A DNA stretch of 64,000 nucleotides from Thermodesulforhabdaceae bacterium (GTDB taxonomy: Bacteria; Desulfobacterota; Syntrophobacteria; Syntrophobacterales; Thermodesulforhabdaceae). Under the pieces are notes generated by a model that was not told the DNA's origin, made no database searches, and saw only the letters and a program-made list of their open reading frames with translations. The DNA is taken from the NCBI GenBank assembly GCA_037482015.1, contig JBBFKT010000001.1:124001-188000 (forward strand), in the 5' to 3' direction. Positions 36,012 through 43,269 of the stretch are shown here, in pieces; within the stretch, counting starts at the first letter, position 1, and the number at the start of each line of letters is the position of its first letter. The position numbers were made by a program, and so were the translations under genes.

Positions 36012-37927
36012 CACTCCAAAGACTTTCAGGCATTTTGCCTTTTGCTAAAAGAAAAGTCATTTTACTTTTGCTGGTTATTTTGATTGTCTTTGGGTTTTTG
36101 ATCTTTGCTGCTCATGTAAAGCTGTCCCGGACAGCACAATACGCTTACAAAATTATTGCCGAAGATTTGAAAAAACAGGGTGACGAAGCGTTAAAAAAGG
36201 GCTCTTATGTTGTAGCCAAAAGACTCTTTGAACGATCTATGATGTTTGCGGAGAAGGCCAACATTCCATCCCTGAAACAGCAGATTAAGAAAAATATGGA
36301 AAATGATGAAAACATGAAAAAAGTTCTTCGTGGTTTGGTGCCTTTTCAGGGATCTTGGGTTAGTAAAGAAGAATTTCTGAAGACTTACAGTAAAGCTAAA
36401 GATGCTAAACTAGAACTTCATAGTCTTATTTCTCGTGCTTCCGTAGCTGGTGCAGAAGGTGATTATGTCAGAGCAGTATCATATTATGGAGATGCTATAA
36501 AAAAATATGATGAAGCTTCCTGGCTTATTGGCAATGAATATAATCGAGATCAGTTGCTCAAAGGATATGAGAGAGCCTTAATTTTGAGTTCTAAACAAAA
36601 AGCCGACATTGATTTCAAAAATGGGCTTTTCGATCAAGCGGCAAATGTCTACGTAAACATTCTAAGTAAAGTGGATGAGTTACATATAACCGATGAATTT
36701 CTGCTTCAGGAAATTCATCGAAAATCGGTTGAGGCTTTCATAAACGCTTCTAAGGTTAAGTTTGAAATAAAAGACTGGCAGAGTGCTATAGAACTTATAG
36801 GCAAAGCTAAAGAACAATTACACCATTACAATTATATATCACCAGAAACTGTTGCTGTTTTTGATCAGGAAATAGCCAAGCTTTTGGGGAAAATTTATAC
36901 TGAGGCTCTAAATGGTTGTGTTGAGATTATCCAAGATATGGTGACAAGAATTGATGCGTCCCGCACCTGTATTATGGCTGAAAGAGTTGATGATATACTA
37001 AAAAATATAATGCCTGGAGGGAAATACGGCACTTCTAATATTTCCTGTATTCCATCGCGGCGATATGAAATTGCAGAAATTCTTTTGCGAAAAGCCCTAA
37101 ATGTTTTGGAATCGGCTAGCAATACTTATAATCTCGGTGGTCTAAAAGAAAGCAAAGCGCTTTTGCAGCAAACTTTGAACTTGGTGCAAGAAAAGGCTGC
37201 AAAGGATCGAATTGCGAGAGAGAGTTTTTCAATGAAGCTCGCTTCCTTAGAGGAAGAAGCGAAAAAAATGATGAATTCAGGAAGGTATGAAGAAGCTTTT
37301 AGAATATATGAAGAATGTGTCAAACTTATTAGAAGTAGCTCTTTTAGAGCGGAGGAACAGTATCAGAAAAAACTCGAAGATTTTTTGAACAGCCAACGAG
37401 AAATAACAGTAAAAGCCAGGAGTTCCAATTTAGAGAGAATGCTTGAAACAATGGAACATCTTGTAGCAGAGGGAAAGATTGAAGAAGTGGGAAATGTTGT
37501 TTCCAATCTGAACTATACAGATATCGATTCATCAAATCCCAGGCTCAGGCGTATTTTCTGGTTACGATATATATCGCAAAATGTACGAGATTTTTTTAAG
37601 GGCAGTATAAAGGAAGAAGCTGTAAAGTTTTTTGGGAAAGGTCATCAAGGTGATGTTAATATAAAAGTTGATGATGTTTCTCTAAGTAAGATAACTGTTT
37701 CGAATTATAAACCAGGGAACGCTTGTATTGATATTAGAATTAGCGGATCGGTGGTTTTATTTGTTGAATCTAATCGTAAATTTTCGGCAACCCCTTTCCA
37801 GTGCGAAGCTTATATAAAGACTTGTGAGGGATCTTCTAGTGTGAGTTATAACGGCGCCAAATGTAGAGAAGTAAAGGTTAAAGCGAGCTTAGGACCTGAA
37901 CCTACGGTCTTTGGTGATTTGAAGTAA
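36008..37927 (+). CDS. Membrane-anchored helical-repeat protein with C-terminal beta domain (operon gene 5)
   Basis: This 639-residue protein has one N-terminal membrane helix (about 15-36, KVILLLLVILIVFGFLIFAA) and then about 500 residues rich in helices. These include TPR-like blocks such as KKGSYVVAKRLFERSMMFAEKA near 58, SGRYEEAFRIYEECVKLI near 422 and long charged stretches that may form coiled coils. The last 110 residues are beta-rich with little helix (GDVNIKVDDVSLSKITVSNY). It starts in an ATGA overlap and ends the operon at a strong hairpin. I picture a long scaffold or arm in the periplasm. No enzymatic motif is visible. Confidence 0.7.
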   Translation: MTLQRLSGILPFAKRKVILLLLVILIVFGFLIFAAHVKLSRTAQYAYKIIAEDLKKQGDEALKKGSYVVAKRLFERSMMFAEKANIPSLKQQIKKNMENDENMKKVLRGLVPFQGSWVSKEEFLKTYSKAKDAKLELHSLISRASVAGAEGDYVRAVSYYGDAIKKYDEASWLIGNEYNRDQLLKGYERALILSSKQKADIDFKNGLFDQAANVYVNILSKVDELHITDEFLLQEIHRKSVEAFINASKVKFEIKDWQSAIELIGKAKEQLHHYNYISPETVAVFDQEIAKLLGKIYTEALNGCVEIIQDMVTRIDASRTCIMAERVDDILKNIMPGGKYGTSNISCIPSRRYEIAEILLRKALNVLESASNTYNLGGLKESKALLQQTLNLVQEKAAKDRIARESFSMKLASLEEEAKKMMNSGRYEEAFRIYEECVKLIRSSSFRAEEQYQKKLEDFLNSQREITVKARSSNLERMLETMEHLVAEGKIEEVGNVVSNLNYTDIDSSNPRLRRIFWLRYISQNVRDFFKGSIKEEAVKFFGKGHQGDVNIKVDDVSLSKITVSNYKPGNACIDIRISGSVVLFVESNRKFSATPFQCEAYIKTCEGSSSVSYNGAKCREVKVKASLGPEPTVFGDLK

Positions 37928-37965
37928 GTATCCCCCAGAATCGTAATAAAATCCTGGGGGATACT
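37927..37965. terminator. Strong bidirectional terminator hairpin
   Basis: AGTATCCCCCAG at 37927-37938 and its perfect complement at 37954-37965 form a 12-bp stem, followed by TTAATTTTT. It lies between the five-gene operon and the convergent gene at 37973. Confidence 0.8.
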
Positions 37966-37972
37966 TTAATTT

Positions 37973-38383
37973 TTATAGTTCGTAGTCACCGTCTATGGTG
38001 ATGATGTATTCTCTATCTCTTTCTCCTGCTGTGACAATAAATGTGCCGCTTCCTGTTATAGTAGAAAGCTTTCCAAGACCTTTGTAAATTTTCCAGGTTC
38101 CTTTTGTAACCCCTTCTTTTGCGTCTCTTTCACCTTCAAATTTGCTGTAGATTGCCCCGTGTTCAAAGGTAGTGATGGCGTATCCCATCATTTTTCCGTT
38201 TCCGCGTATTCTATCATGAAAAGTTACGGATCTTCTTGATACAAACTTCCCAGCAATACCTGGTTGATATTCTATGGGTTCTCCTTCCATTTCGACCAGG
38301 GTAAGCGAATGGTCAAATTCGTCATGAACATACATCATTTCTCTCCGAACCACCATCAAACGATATTTTGCGTGCCGTTTCAT
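37973..38383 (-). CDS. Hypothetical protein, 136 residues, beta-rich
   Basis: I do not recognise the family with certainty. The pattern VEMEGEPIEYQPGIAGKF, then GNGKMMGYAITTFEHGAIYSKFEG, then LSTITGSGTFIVTAG suggests a small antiparallel beta barrel of the allene-oxide-cyclase or lipocalin-like kind, with glycine-rich strands (STITGSGTFI). There is no signal peptide. A strong AGGAGG lies ahead of the ATG. It is convergent with the five-gene operon and separate from rfaE2, which lies downstream on the same strand with a 110-base leader between them. Confidence 0.6.
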   Translation of the reverse strand: MKRHAKYRLMVVRREMMYVHDEFDHSLTLVEMEGEPIEYQPGIAGKFVSRRSVTFHDRIRGNGKMMGYAITTFEHGAIYSKFEGERDAKEGVTKGTWKIYKGLGKLSTITGSGTFIVTAGERDREYIITIDGDYEL

Positions 38384-38493
38384 AATAAATACCTCCTTGT
38401 ATGGGTGGGAAAACAGGAATCATCTTGTTATAAATATCACAATTTTAATCCTAACCCCTTTTCAAATAGGGTCAAGCAAAAAATGTTTGCGTT

Positions 38494-39009
38494 TTAAGAA
38501 TTATTATTTAACTGGTCCATAGATCTTATCTTGTTGATTATTTCCGTTGTAGAGAAGCCCTTTGTTATCGGCACTGTTACCACCCTTCCACCATAACTTT
38601 CCACGAAGTCTTTTCCTACAATAGCATTTAGATCCCAATCGCCTCCTTTTACCAAAATGTCTGGTTTGATGCGCTTTATAAGTGGTAAGGGATCAGGTGT
38701 ATCAAAGATTGTAACAGCATCTACGCAGTGAAGTCCTGCAACCATTTCTGCTCGGGCAAACTCCGGCAGAATAGGACGTGAAGGTCCTTTTATTTGTCTT
38801 ACCGATTCATCTGAATTTACCGCCACTACAAGAATGTCTCCCATTCCCTTTGCAGCTTCAAGGTATCTAAGATGTCCAATGTGCAGAATATCGAAACAAC
38901 CGTTGGTAAAGACAATGCTTAGATTTCGGGAACGGGAAAGTTTACAAAAAAAACCAAGATCTTTTTCACTAAGAACTTTGTCCCTGGCTCTGGATATTCT
39001 TTCTCTCAT
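38494..39009 (-). CDS. rfaE2: Heptose-1-phosphate adenylyltransferase
   Basis: This 171-residue nucleotidyltransferase activates heptose 1-phosphate with ATP to give ADP-heptose for LPS core. The nucleotide-binding motif FTNGCFDILHIGHLRYL near 34-50 (HxGH) is complete, and so are the KPDILVKGGDW and ITKGFSTTEIINKI ends. It equals the C-terminal domain of HldE as a separate protein, the usual split form in Deltaproteobacteria. It overlaps the preceding hypothetical gene by 41 bases. It implies a heptose-containing outer membrane. Confidence 0.93.
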   Translation of the reverse strand: MRERISRARDKVLSEKDLGFFCKLSRSRNLSIVFTNGCFDILHIGHLRYLEAAKGMGDILVVAVNSDESVRQIKGPSRPILPEFARAEMVAGLHCVDAVTIFDTPDPLPLIKRIKPDILVKGGDWDLNAIVGKDFVESYGGRVVTVPITKGFSTTEIINKIRSMDQLNNNS

Positions 39010-39478
39010 TTTTTATCTTTTGAAGCCTTATTCTGACTATATCTTCTATTTTCTTAAGTTCCTCTTCCGTCATCCCTTGTTTAAGCAATACTTCATCGCT
39101 ATCCAGTTCGTCAATTAATCCTTCTTGAAACATCTTAATCCAGAAAAACAGGCTTTCCACAATGGAATATTCTGAACACAGAATTTCTCCCGGATCCTGC
39201 ACCACAATACTGCCTTTAAATATTTCTCTAAGCTCTTTTAGTGCTTGGCGTCCAGTTCCTCGCCTTTTGGGACCAATTGCTTCCAGGTAATACAGCGTCA
39301 GATCTCTCCCGCCTTGAGGATTTAAGGCTATACTCGCAATACCGCGATAGATCCATGGTTTCTCAAAGGCTATAATTTCCATGGATCCAAAACCTTTGAG
39401 TATTGTAAGAAGCTCTTTGTAGGAGTAATTTCCGTATGCAGAACTCCAAATGATACCTTTCCATTCGATCTCAGCCAA
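38969..39478 (-). CDS. Hypothetical protein, 169 residues, upstream of rfaE2
   Basis: I do not recognise the family. The core LTLYYLEAIGPKRRGTGRQALKELREIF near 80-107 resembles the acetyl-CoA loop of GNAT enzymes (R-x-x-G-x-G/A followed by a helix), so a degenerate acetyltransferase fold is possible. The C-terminal quarter is acidic and helical, ending in a lysine-rich tail. Its 3' end overlaps rfaE2 by 41 bases, so the two are co-transcribed and perhaps translationally coupled. Confidence 0.6.
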   Translation of the reverse strand: MAEIEWKGIIWSSAYGNYSYKELLTILKGFGSMEIIAFEKPWIYRGIASIALNPQGGRDLTLYYLEAIGPKRRGTGRQALKELREIFKGSIVVQDPGEILCSEYSIVESLFFWIKMFQEGLIDELDSDEVLLKQGMTEEELKKIEDIVRIRLQKIKNERKNIQSQGQSS

Positions 39479-39496
39479 TATTGTTCTCCTTGTTAT

Positions 39497-39793
39497 CTAT
39501 CGCATGCGACAACCTACACTACGACGGGAAAATGATTTTCCTGCCTTGCCTATTAGAAGAGATTGTTTAGCTTCCTGAACTGCCCGTTTAAGTGGTTCAC
39601 ACCACTGATGGACGTCTTCAGATGATATTTGGAATGAACTTAAGGGTGGGTGTTTTTTAGAGCAATCCTTGCTCTCAAATATAACCACTCAGTAGCCATC
39701 TCGTTTTTTGAGAATCACCGTATAAAAACCTAGTTCTTTCAATTCCGGACATATTTCTTCCATTGCCTTCCTTAATTCGCTTCCATCCTTCAT
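39497..39793 (-). CDS. Small gene with in-frame TGA: candidate selenoprotein or nonsense allele
   Basis: From ATG 39793 the frame runs 34 codons to TGA 39691-39689, then continues directly in the same frame for 63 more codons to 39497. The junction reads ILKKRDGY, stop, VVIFESKDC, which looks like one continuous beta hairpin, so the two halves are probably one gene. AGGG lies ahead of the ATG. After the TGA, AGAGCAA and TTGCTCT form a perfect 7-bp stem around GGA, with the loop 20 bases from the codon. That is within the range known for bacterial SECIS elements. A TGG-to-TGA mutation, or separate translation of the second half from GTG 39688, are simpler explanations. The family is not recognised. 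It lies between trmL and a hypothetical gene. Confidence 0.4.
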
Positions 39794-39834
39794 GGATTTT
39801 TGCCCTGATCTGGTTAGATTAAAAACTTCTGTTT

Positions 39835-40329
39835 TTATGCTGAAAAGGCTTTAGCCGTTACGGTTTTTATTTGCCTGAGAGCTTCGAAGGCAACTATTCC
39901 AACAGCGGTTGAAAGGTTTAGACTTCGCACTCGACTTCTATCAATAGGAATAAAGGCGACAGAGTATTTTCCCGAGAACAAAAGATCTTCTGGAAGCCCT
40001 CTGGTTTCAGACCCAAAAATTAAACAATCTCCCGGCTGGTAAAGAATTTCGTCGTAACTTATTGTTCCTCGAGTAGAATACAGAATACATCGTGATGGGT
40101 TAACCGCCTCTATAAATGCGTCAAATGACGGATGCACAAAGAGCTTTACGTGAGGCCAATAATCAAGTCCTGCCCTTTTGAGATATCGGTCCGAAAGCTT
40201 GAAACCCAATGGTTCTATAAGATGTAAAGGCAGTCGAGTTGCTGCGCATGTCCTGGCAATGTTTCCGGTGTTTTGAGGAATTTCGGGTTGATACAGAACT
40301 ACTCTCAATTTTTCACTTTCTTGATACAT
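39835..40329 (-). CDS. trmL: tRNA (cytidine/uridine-34-2'-O)-methyltransferase TrmL
   Basis: This 164-residue SPOUT-class methyltransferase adds a 2'-O-methyl group to the wobble base of leucine tRNAs. The family pattern is complete: LYQPEIPQNTGNIARTCAA near 12-30, the SAM-knot parts FGSETRGLPEDLL near 104-116 and RSLNLSTAVGIVAFEALRQ near 138-156. Length is normal. The small TGA-containing gene lies 41 bases downstream on the same strand. Confidence 0.95.
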   Translation of the reverse strand: MYQESEKLRVVLYQPEIPQNTGNIARTCAATRLPLHLIEPLGFKLSDRYLKRAGLDYWPHVKLFVHPSFDAFIEAVNPSRCILYSTRGTISYDEILYQPGDCLIFGSETRGLPEDLLFSGKYSVAFIPIDRSRVRSLNLSTAVGIVAFEALRQIKTVTAKAFSA

Positions 40330-40432
40330 GGACAGGAAACCTCACCCGCTCTTGAATTTTTCTTTTTTTGAGTAGCACAGCAAATAATAAGAAGCAAGAA
40401 TCAGTGAATAGGAAATCCAGACTTTTAGCGAT

Positions 40433-40570
40433 GGCGTTCGAAAAAATATCGCGATGATAACCGTCACAGTTGCCCATAAATGATGCTATATTTTAACAAT
40501 CTTGTCCCAATGTCCTCAAAACGTAGGTCGTTAAAAGAACCCCCAATTAAAGGATAATTTTCAAACAGCT
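40433..40570. mobile_element. MITE-like element M3, relative of M2 without the palindrome
   Basis: The body is homologous to M2 over its length: GTTCGAAAAAATATCGCG at the left, TTGCCCATAAATGATGC in the middle and AATGTCCTCAAAACGTAGGT at the right. The ends are degenerate inverted repeats (GTTCGAAAAA at the left; the complement of the right end reads GCTGTTTGAAAATT). It is about 138 bp long and lacks the 28-base palindrome found in M2. I could not see an intact 11-bp target duplication, so the insertion is probably old. It fills most of the gap 40330-40577. Confidence 0.65.
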
Positions 40571-40577
40571 ACAAATT

Positions 40578-41189
40578 TTACCGAATAAGAAGATAAAGTA
40601 TGCTATCACCCAAAGCTTGCAAAGATTTATAAGGAAAGACGCTCGAATTTGTGGCGAAAGCCCATAGGGCTCCTAAGCTTATACCGGCTTTTATGACCCA
40701 TTCTACGATTTTAGGGATTGATAGATCGAAAAGAATAAACAGTCCTCTTCCTAAGCTGAAAGGGGGTAACGGGAGCATCATATTCGCTACCGCAACGTAG
40801 CAATTTATGGTGATAGCTAATCGGAAGACCGAAGATGGAAGAATACTTGTGTATAAGGTGGAAATTATGCCAGCCAGAGCAAGATTCCCGATAGGGGCAG
40901 CAAGGTGATATAGCAATTTATAAAATCGGTTGTCTGCTAATTGGTCTTCTGATGGGCTGTAAGGCTTGGACCATCCCCAGCCCGTTATAAGAAAGATAGG
41001 GAGAGCGAAAGGATCCAGGAATTGAAATGGATGGGGCACAGGCTCCTTTTTGAATTTTGCTGGAGGAACCAGAATCATGAGCGAAAAATATTGAGCAATA
41101 CCTTGAACTCCAGAAGCAAGAGCTACCGATACAGCCCAGGCTATCCAAAGTTCAACAGACGAAGAAAGTCGGGTAACAATCCAATCCAT
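40578..41189 (-). CDS. Site-2-protease-like (M50) membrane protein lacking the metal motif
   Basis: This 203-residue protein has about five hydrophobic segments. The region PHPFQFLDPFALPIFLITGWGWSKP near 52-76 matches the internal part of bacterial M50 site-2 proteases. LPLPPFSLGRGLF near 138-150 sits where those enzymes carry LPIPPLDGGR with the metal-binding aspartate. The HExxH motif expected in the first helix is missing; SGVQGIAQYF is there instead, and the aspartate is replaced as well. It is therefore probably inactive as a protease and may act as a membrane scaffold or a regulator. It is followed on the same strand by rRNA- and tRNA-free sequence containing M3. Confidence 0.6.
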   Translation of the reverse strand: MDWIVTRLSSSVELWIAWAVSVALASGVQGIAQYFSLMILVPPAKFKKEPVPHPFQFLDPFALPIFLITGWGWSKPYSPSEDQLADNRFYKLLYHLAAPIGNLALAGIISTLYTSILPSSVFRLAITINCYVAVANMMLPLPPFSLGRGLFILFDLSIPKIVEWVIKAGISLGALWAFATNSSVFPYKSLQALGDSILYLLIR

Positions 41190-41214
41190 TCCTCGCTCTC
41201 CATAATCGTATTTT

Positions 41215-41541
41215 TTATTCTACGGTTAAAAGCTCAATTCCTTCGGCTCCAAGCTCAAAAAGTATTCCATCAATTTCATCTCTGGAGCTTCCCAACCTGT
41301 CAAGGCTATAAACAATGAGTCGTTTGATTTTGTGACGTTCCACATCCATAAAAAGATCTCTTCTGCTTCTGTAAAAATGAACATTTTCATCTATCTCTAT
41401 GCCCCAACGATTTTTCATGGTTTCTACGATAGTTTCTTGTTGCTTCTGAAGAGGACGCTCATAGGAATCTCCATCTTCCGGTGTAAGCTCAGATTTTCGA
41501 ACCATAAGATAAACTGCTGTGATTTTTTCGTCTTTGCTCAT
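41215..41541 (-). CDS. Stand-alone resolvase-like N-terminal domain, probably catalytically altered
   Basis: This 108-residue protein resembles the catalytic domain of serine recombinases: an initial TAVYLMVRKSE strand, a central YERPLQKQQETI helix and KRLIVYSLDRLGSSRDEIDGIL near 72-93, equal to the LDRLGRS signature. The usual second arginine of that motif is a serine here, and the spacing around the N-terminal serine differs. No DNA-binding C-terminus exists. It may be a domesticated regulatory or partner domain and not an active recombinase. It ends 25 bases before the M50-like gene and probably shares its transcript. Confidence 0.55.
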   Translation of the reverse strand: MSKDEKITAVYLMVRKSELTPEDGDSYERPLQKQQETIVETMKNRWGIEIDENVHFYRSRRDLFMDVERHKIKRLIVYSLDRLGSSRDEIDGILFELGAEGIELLTVE

Positions 41542-41659
41542 CTTTGTAAACCTCCAGTTTCTTTGAGAATCGGGTCGTGATGTTGTTCTTTTCTGTCAAG
41601 TCCTTATAATGTATGAATGAAAATCTTCATACAAGATATTTCTCCGGGGAGGATGAAAA

Positions 41660-42814
41660 ATGCGCAACTCAGAATGGTTTTTTGAACAGGGTCCCATTCG
41701 TCCGCCAAGCGAAGCAGCCAGTTTGCTACTTAGATTTACCAGAAACTGCCCCTGGAATAAATGCACTTTTTGTCCGGTTTACAAGGGTACGACTTTTAGT
41801 AGGCGTTCCCTTGATGAAATCAAACGGGATATTGACGTTGTGGTGAGAATTGTTGACGATGTAAAGAGCCTTTCTTGGTCGGTTGGCGAAGGCGGGAAGG
41901 TAACTCCCTATGTGCTTCAGGAAATTGCAAGGCATCGAAAAGCCAACCATTCCTATTACCATGTTGCTCAATGGCTTCTTTTTAACACGGGTAATGTTTT
42001 TATACAGGATGCGAATAGCCTGATTATGTCAACTGACGAACTAGCTAAAGCTATCCGTTATTTGCGATCTAGAATTCCTGAAGTGCGTCGAGTTACGTCC
42101 TATGGAAGAAGTAGCACTATAGCAAGAAAATCTCTGGAAGAGCTTATAGAACTCAAGGAAGCTGGGCTGGACAGAATCCATATTGGAATGGAAAGCGGAA
42201 GTGATAGAGTGCTTAAATACGTCAAAAAGGGAGCCACAGCCCTCCAGCACATTGAAGCAGGGCAAAAAGTTAAAGCAGCAGGCATAACTCTTTCGGAGTA
42301 TATTATGCCTGGACTTGGTGGGAAAGGTTACTCTGAAGAACACGCTTTAGAAACTGCTCGAGTGTTGACCGAAATCAATCCTGATTTCATTCGCTTAAGA
42401 ACTCTTCAAGTTCCGCCGTTTGGACCTTTATGGGATGATGTTCGATCTGGGCGATTTGTGCCTTTAACCGATGATGAAGTGGTGCATGAAATCAGAACTA
42501 TGATTGAAGCTATGGGAGATGTTCAAAGCACCCTTACTTCCGATCATATTCGGAATCTTCTTGAGGAAGTAGAAGGTAAGTTTCCCAACGATAAACCGAA
42601 GATGCTTGCTGTAATTGATGAGTATTTAGCTCTTTCTCCAGAGGATAAACTTCTTTTCAGGCTTGGTCGCCGCGGCGGAGCTCTCAGATCATTAAACGAG
42701 ATTAGAAATCCAATGGTAAAGTTTCGTCTTGAACAGGCTCGTAAGGAACTGGAGAAAGAGCTTGGACAGGATATAGAATCCATTATCGGGGAGTTGGCTA
42801 CTCAGCATATATGA
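41660..42814 (+). CDS. Radical SAM protein, Elp3/MiaB-like core
   Basis: This 384-residue protein has the cluster motif CPWNKCTFC near 30-38 (C-x4-C-x2-C, one residue longer than the usual C-x3-C-x2-C). After it comes the SAM-binding beta sheet with VTSYGRSSTIARKS near 146 and IHIGMESGSDRVLKYVKKG near 172-190. This GMESGSD stretch is typical of methylthiotransferase/coproporphyrinogen-type radical SAM enzymes. The C-terminus is helical with no TRAM or SPASM domain. GGGAGG precedes the ATG. Its product is unknown. A hairpin at 42818-42838 ends the transcript. Confidence 0.85.
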   Translation: MRNSEWFFEQGPIRPPSEAASLLLRFTRNCPWNKCTFCPVYKGTTFSRRSLDEIKRDIDVVVRIVDDVKSLSWSVGEGGKVTPYVLQEIARHRKANHSYYHVAQWLLFNTGNVFIQDANSLIMSTDELAKAIRYLRSRIPEVRRVTSYGRSSTIARKSLEELIELKEAGLDRIHIGMESGSDRVLKYVKKGATALQHIEAGQKVKAAGITLSEYIMPGLGGKGYSEEHALETARVLTEINPDFIRLRTLQVPPFGPLWDDVRSGRFVPLTDDEVVHEIRTMIEAMGDVQSTLTSDHIRNLLEEVEGKFPNDKPKMLAVIDEYLALSPEDKLLFRLGRRGGALRSLNEIRNPMVKFRLEQARKELEKELGQDIESIIGELATQHI

Positions 42815-42817
42815 TGT

Positions 42818-42838
42818 GGATAGGCTTTTTGCCTATCC
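42818..42838 (+). terminator. Hairpin after the radical SAM gene
   Basis: GGATAGGC and GCCTATCC form a perfect 8-bp stem around TTTTT. The MITE M4 inserted within this region: its 11-bp target sequence overlaps the right arm. Confidence 0.6.
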
Positions 42839-43028
42839 CTTTGAGAAGCTGTTCAAAGACTTCCTTTACAGGGGGCAAAGTGATACAAGCAATAGAAAAC
42901 GCGGGGATGAGACTCAGCTTGAAAGAACTTTCCGGGCTTAGGCTAAAAACGGCCCAATATATAGTGATTCACCGGAATTGGGATAGGGGTGGTCAATTTG
43001 ACCCAAAACGGCGGTAAAATATTGGGAG

Positions 43029-43048
43029 GGTCGCCGTCCTCGGCGACC
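43029..43048. repeat. Palindrome inside M4, 8-bp arms
   Basis: GGTCGCCG and CGGCGACC surround TCCT. The complementary-strand loop AGGA is the same as in the palindrome at 62449. Confidence 0.75.
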
Positions 43049-43182
43049 AATGCATTCGAAATTTTATTTTTTTATGGTTCCCTGTGGCCATTAGTAATAT
43101 GGCAGCTGCGCTTTGCTCGCTGTGATCAACTCACGAGAGGACTTTCACCTCCAGAAACACGCACACGCCGGGTGCACCGAGT

Positions 43183-43212
43183 TGTAGGGGCGACGCATGC
43201 GTCACCCCTACA
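43183..43212. repeat. Palindrome inside M4, near-copy of that in M1
   Basis: TGTAGGGGCGACGCA pairs with TGCGTCACCCCTACA with one mismatch. It is almost identical to the 26-bp palindrome at 3366-3391. Confidence 0.85.
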
Positions 43213-43269
43213 TTTACCCGTGAGCCTATTGCCAGGACACTCCTACATGTAAAAAAATTTCGAACACCC

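Noticed and set aside
42811-43252. Small plus-strand frames overlapping M4 with GATHASPLHL-like peptide
   Set aside because: They run across the MITE and its palindromes. The peptide is the palindrome itself in translation.
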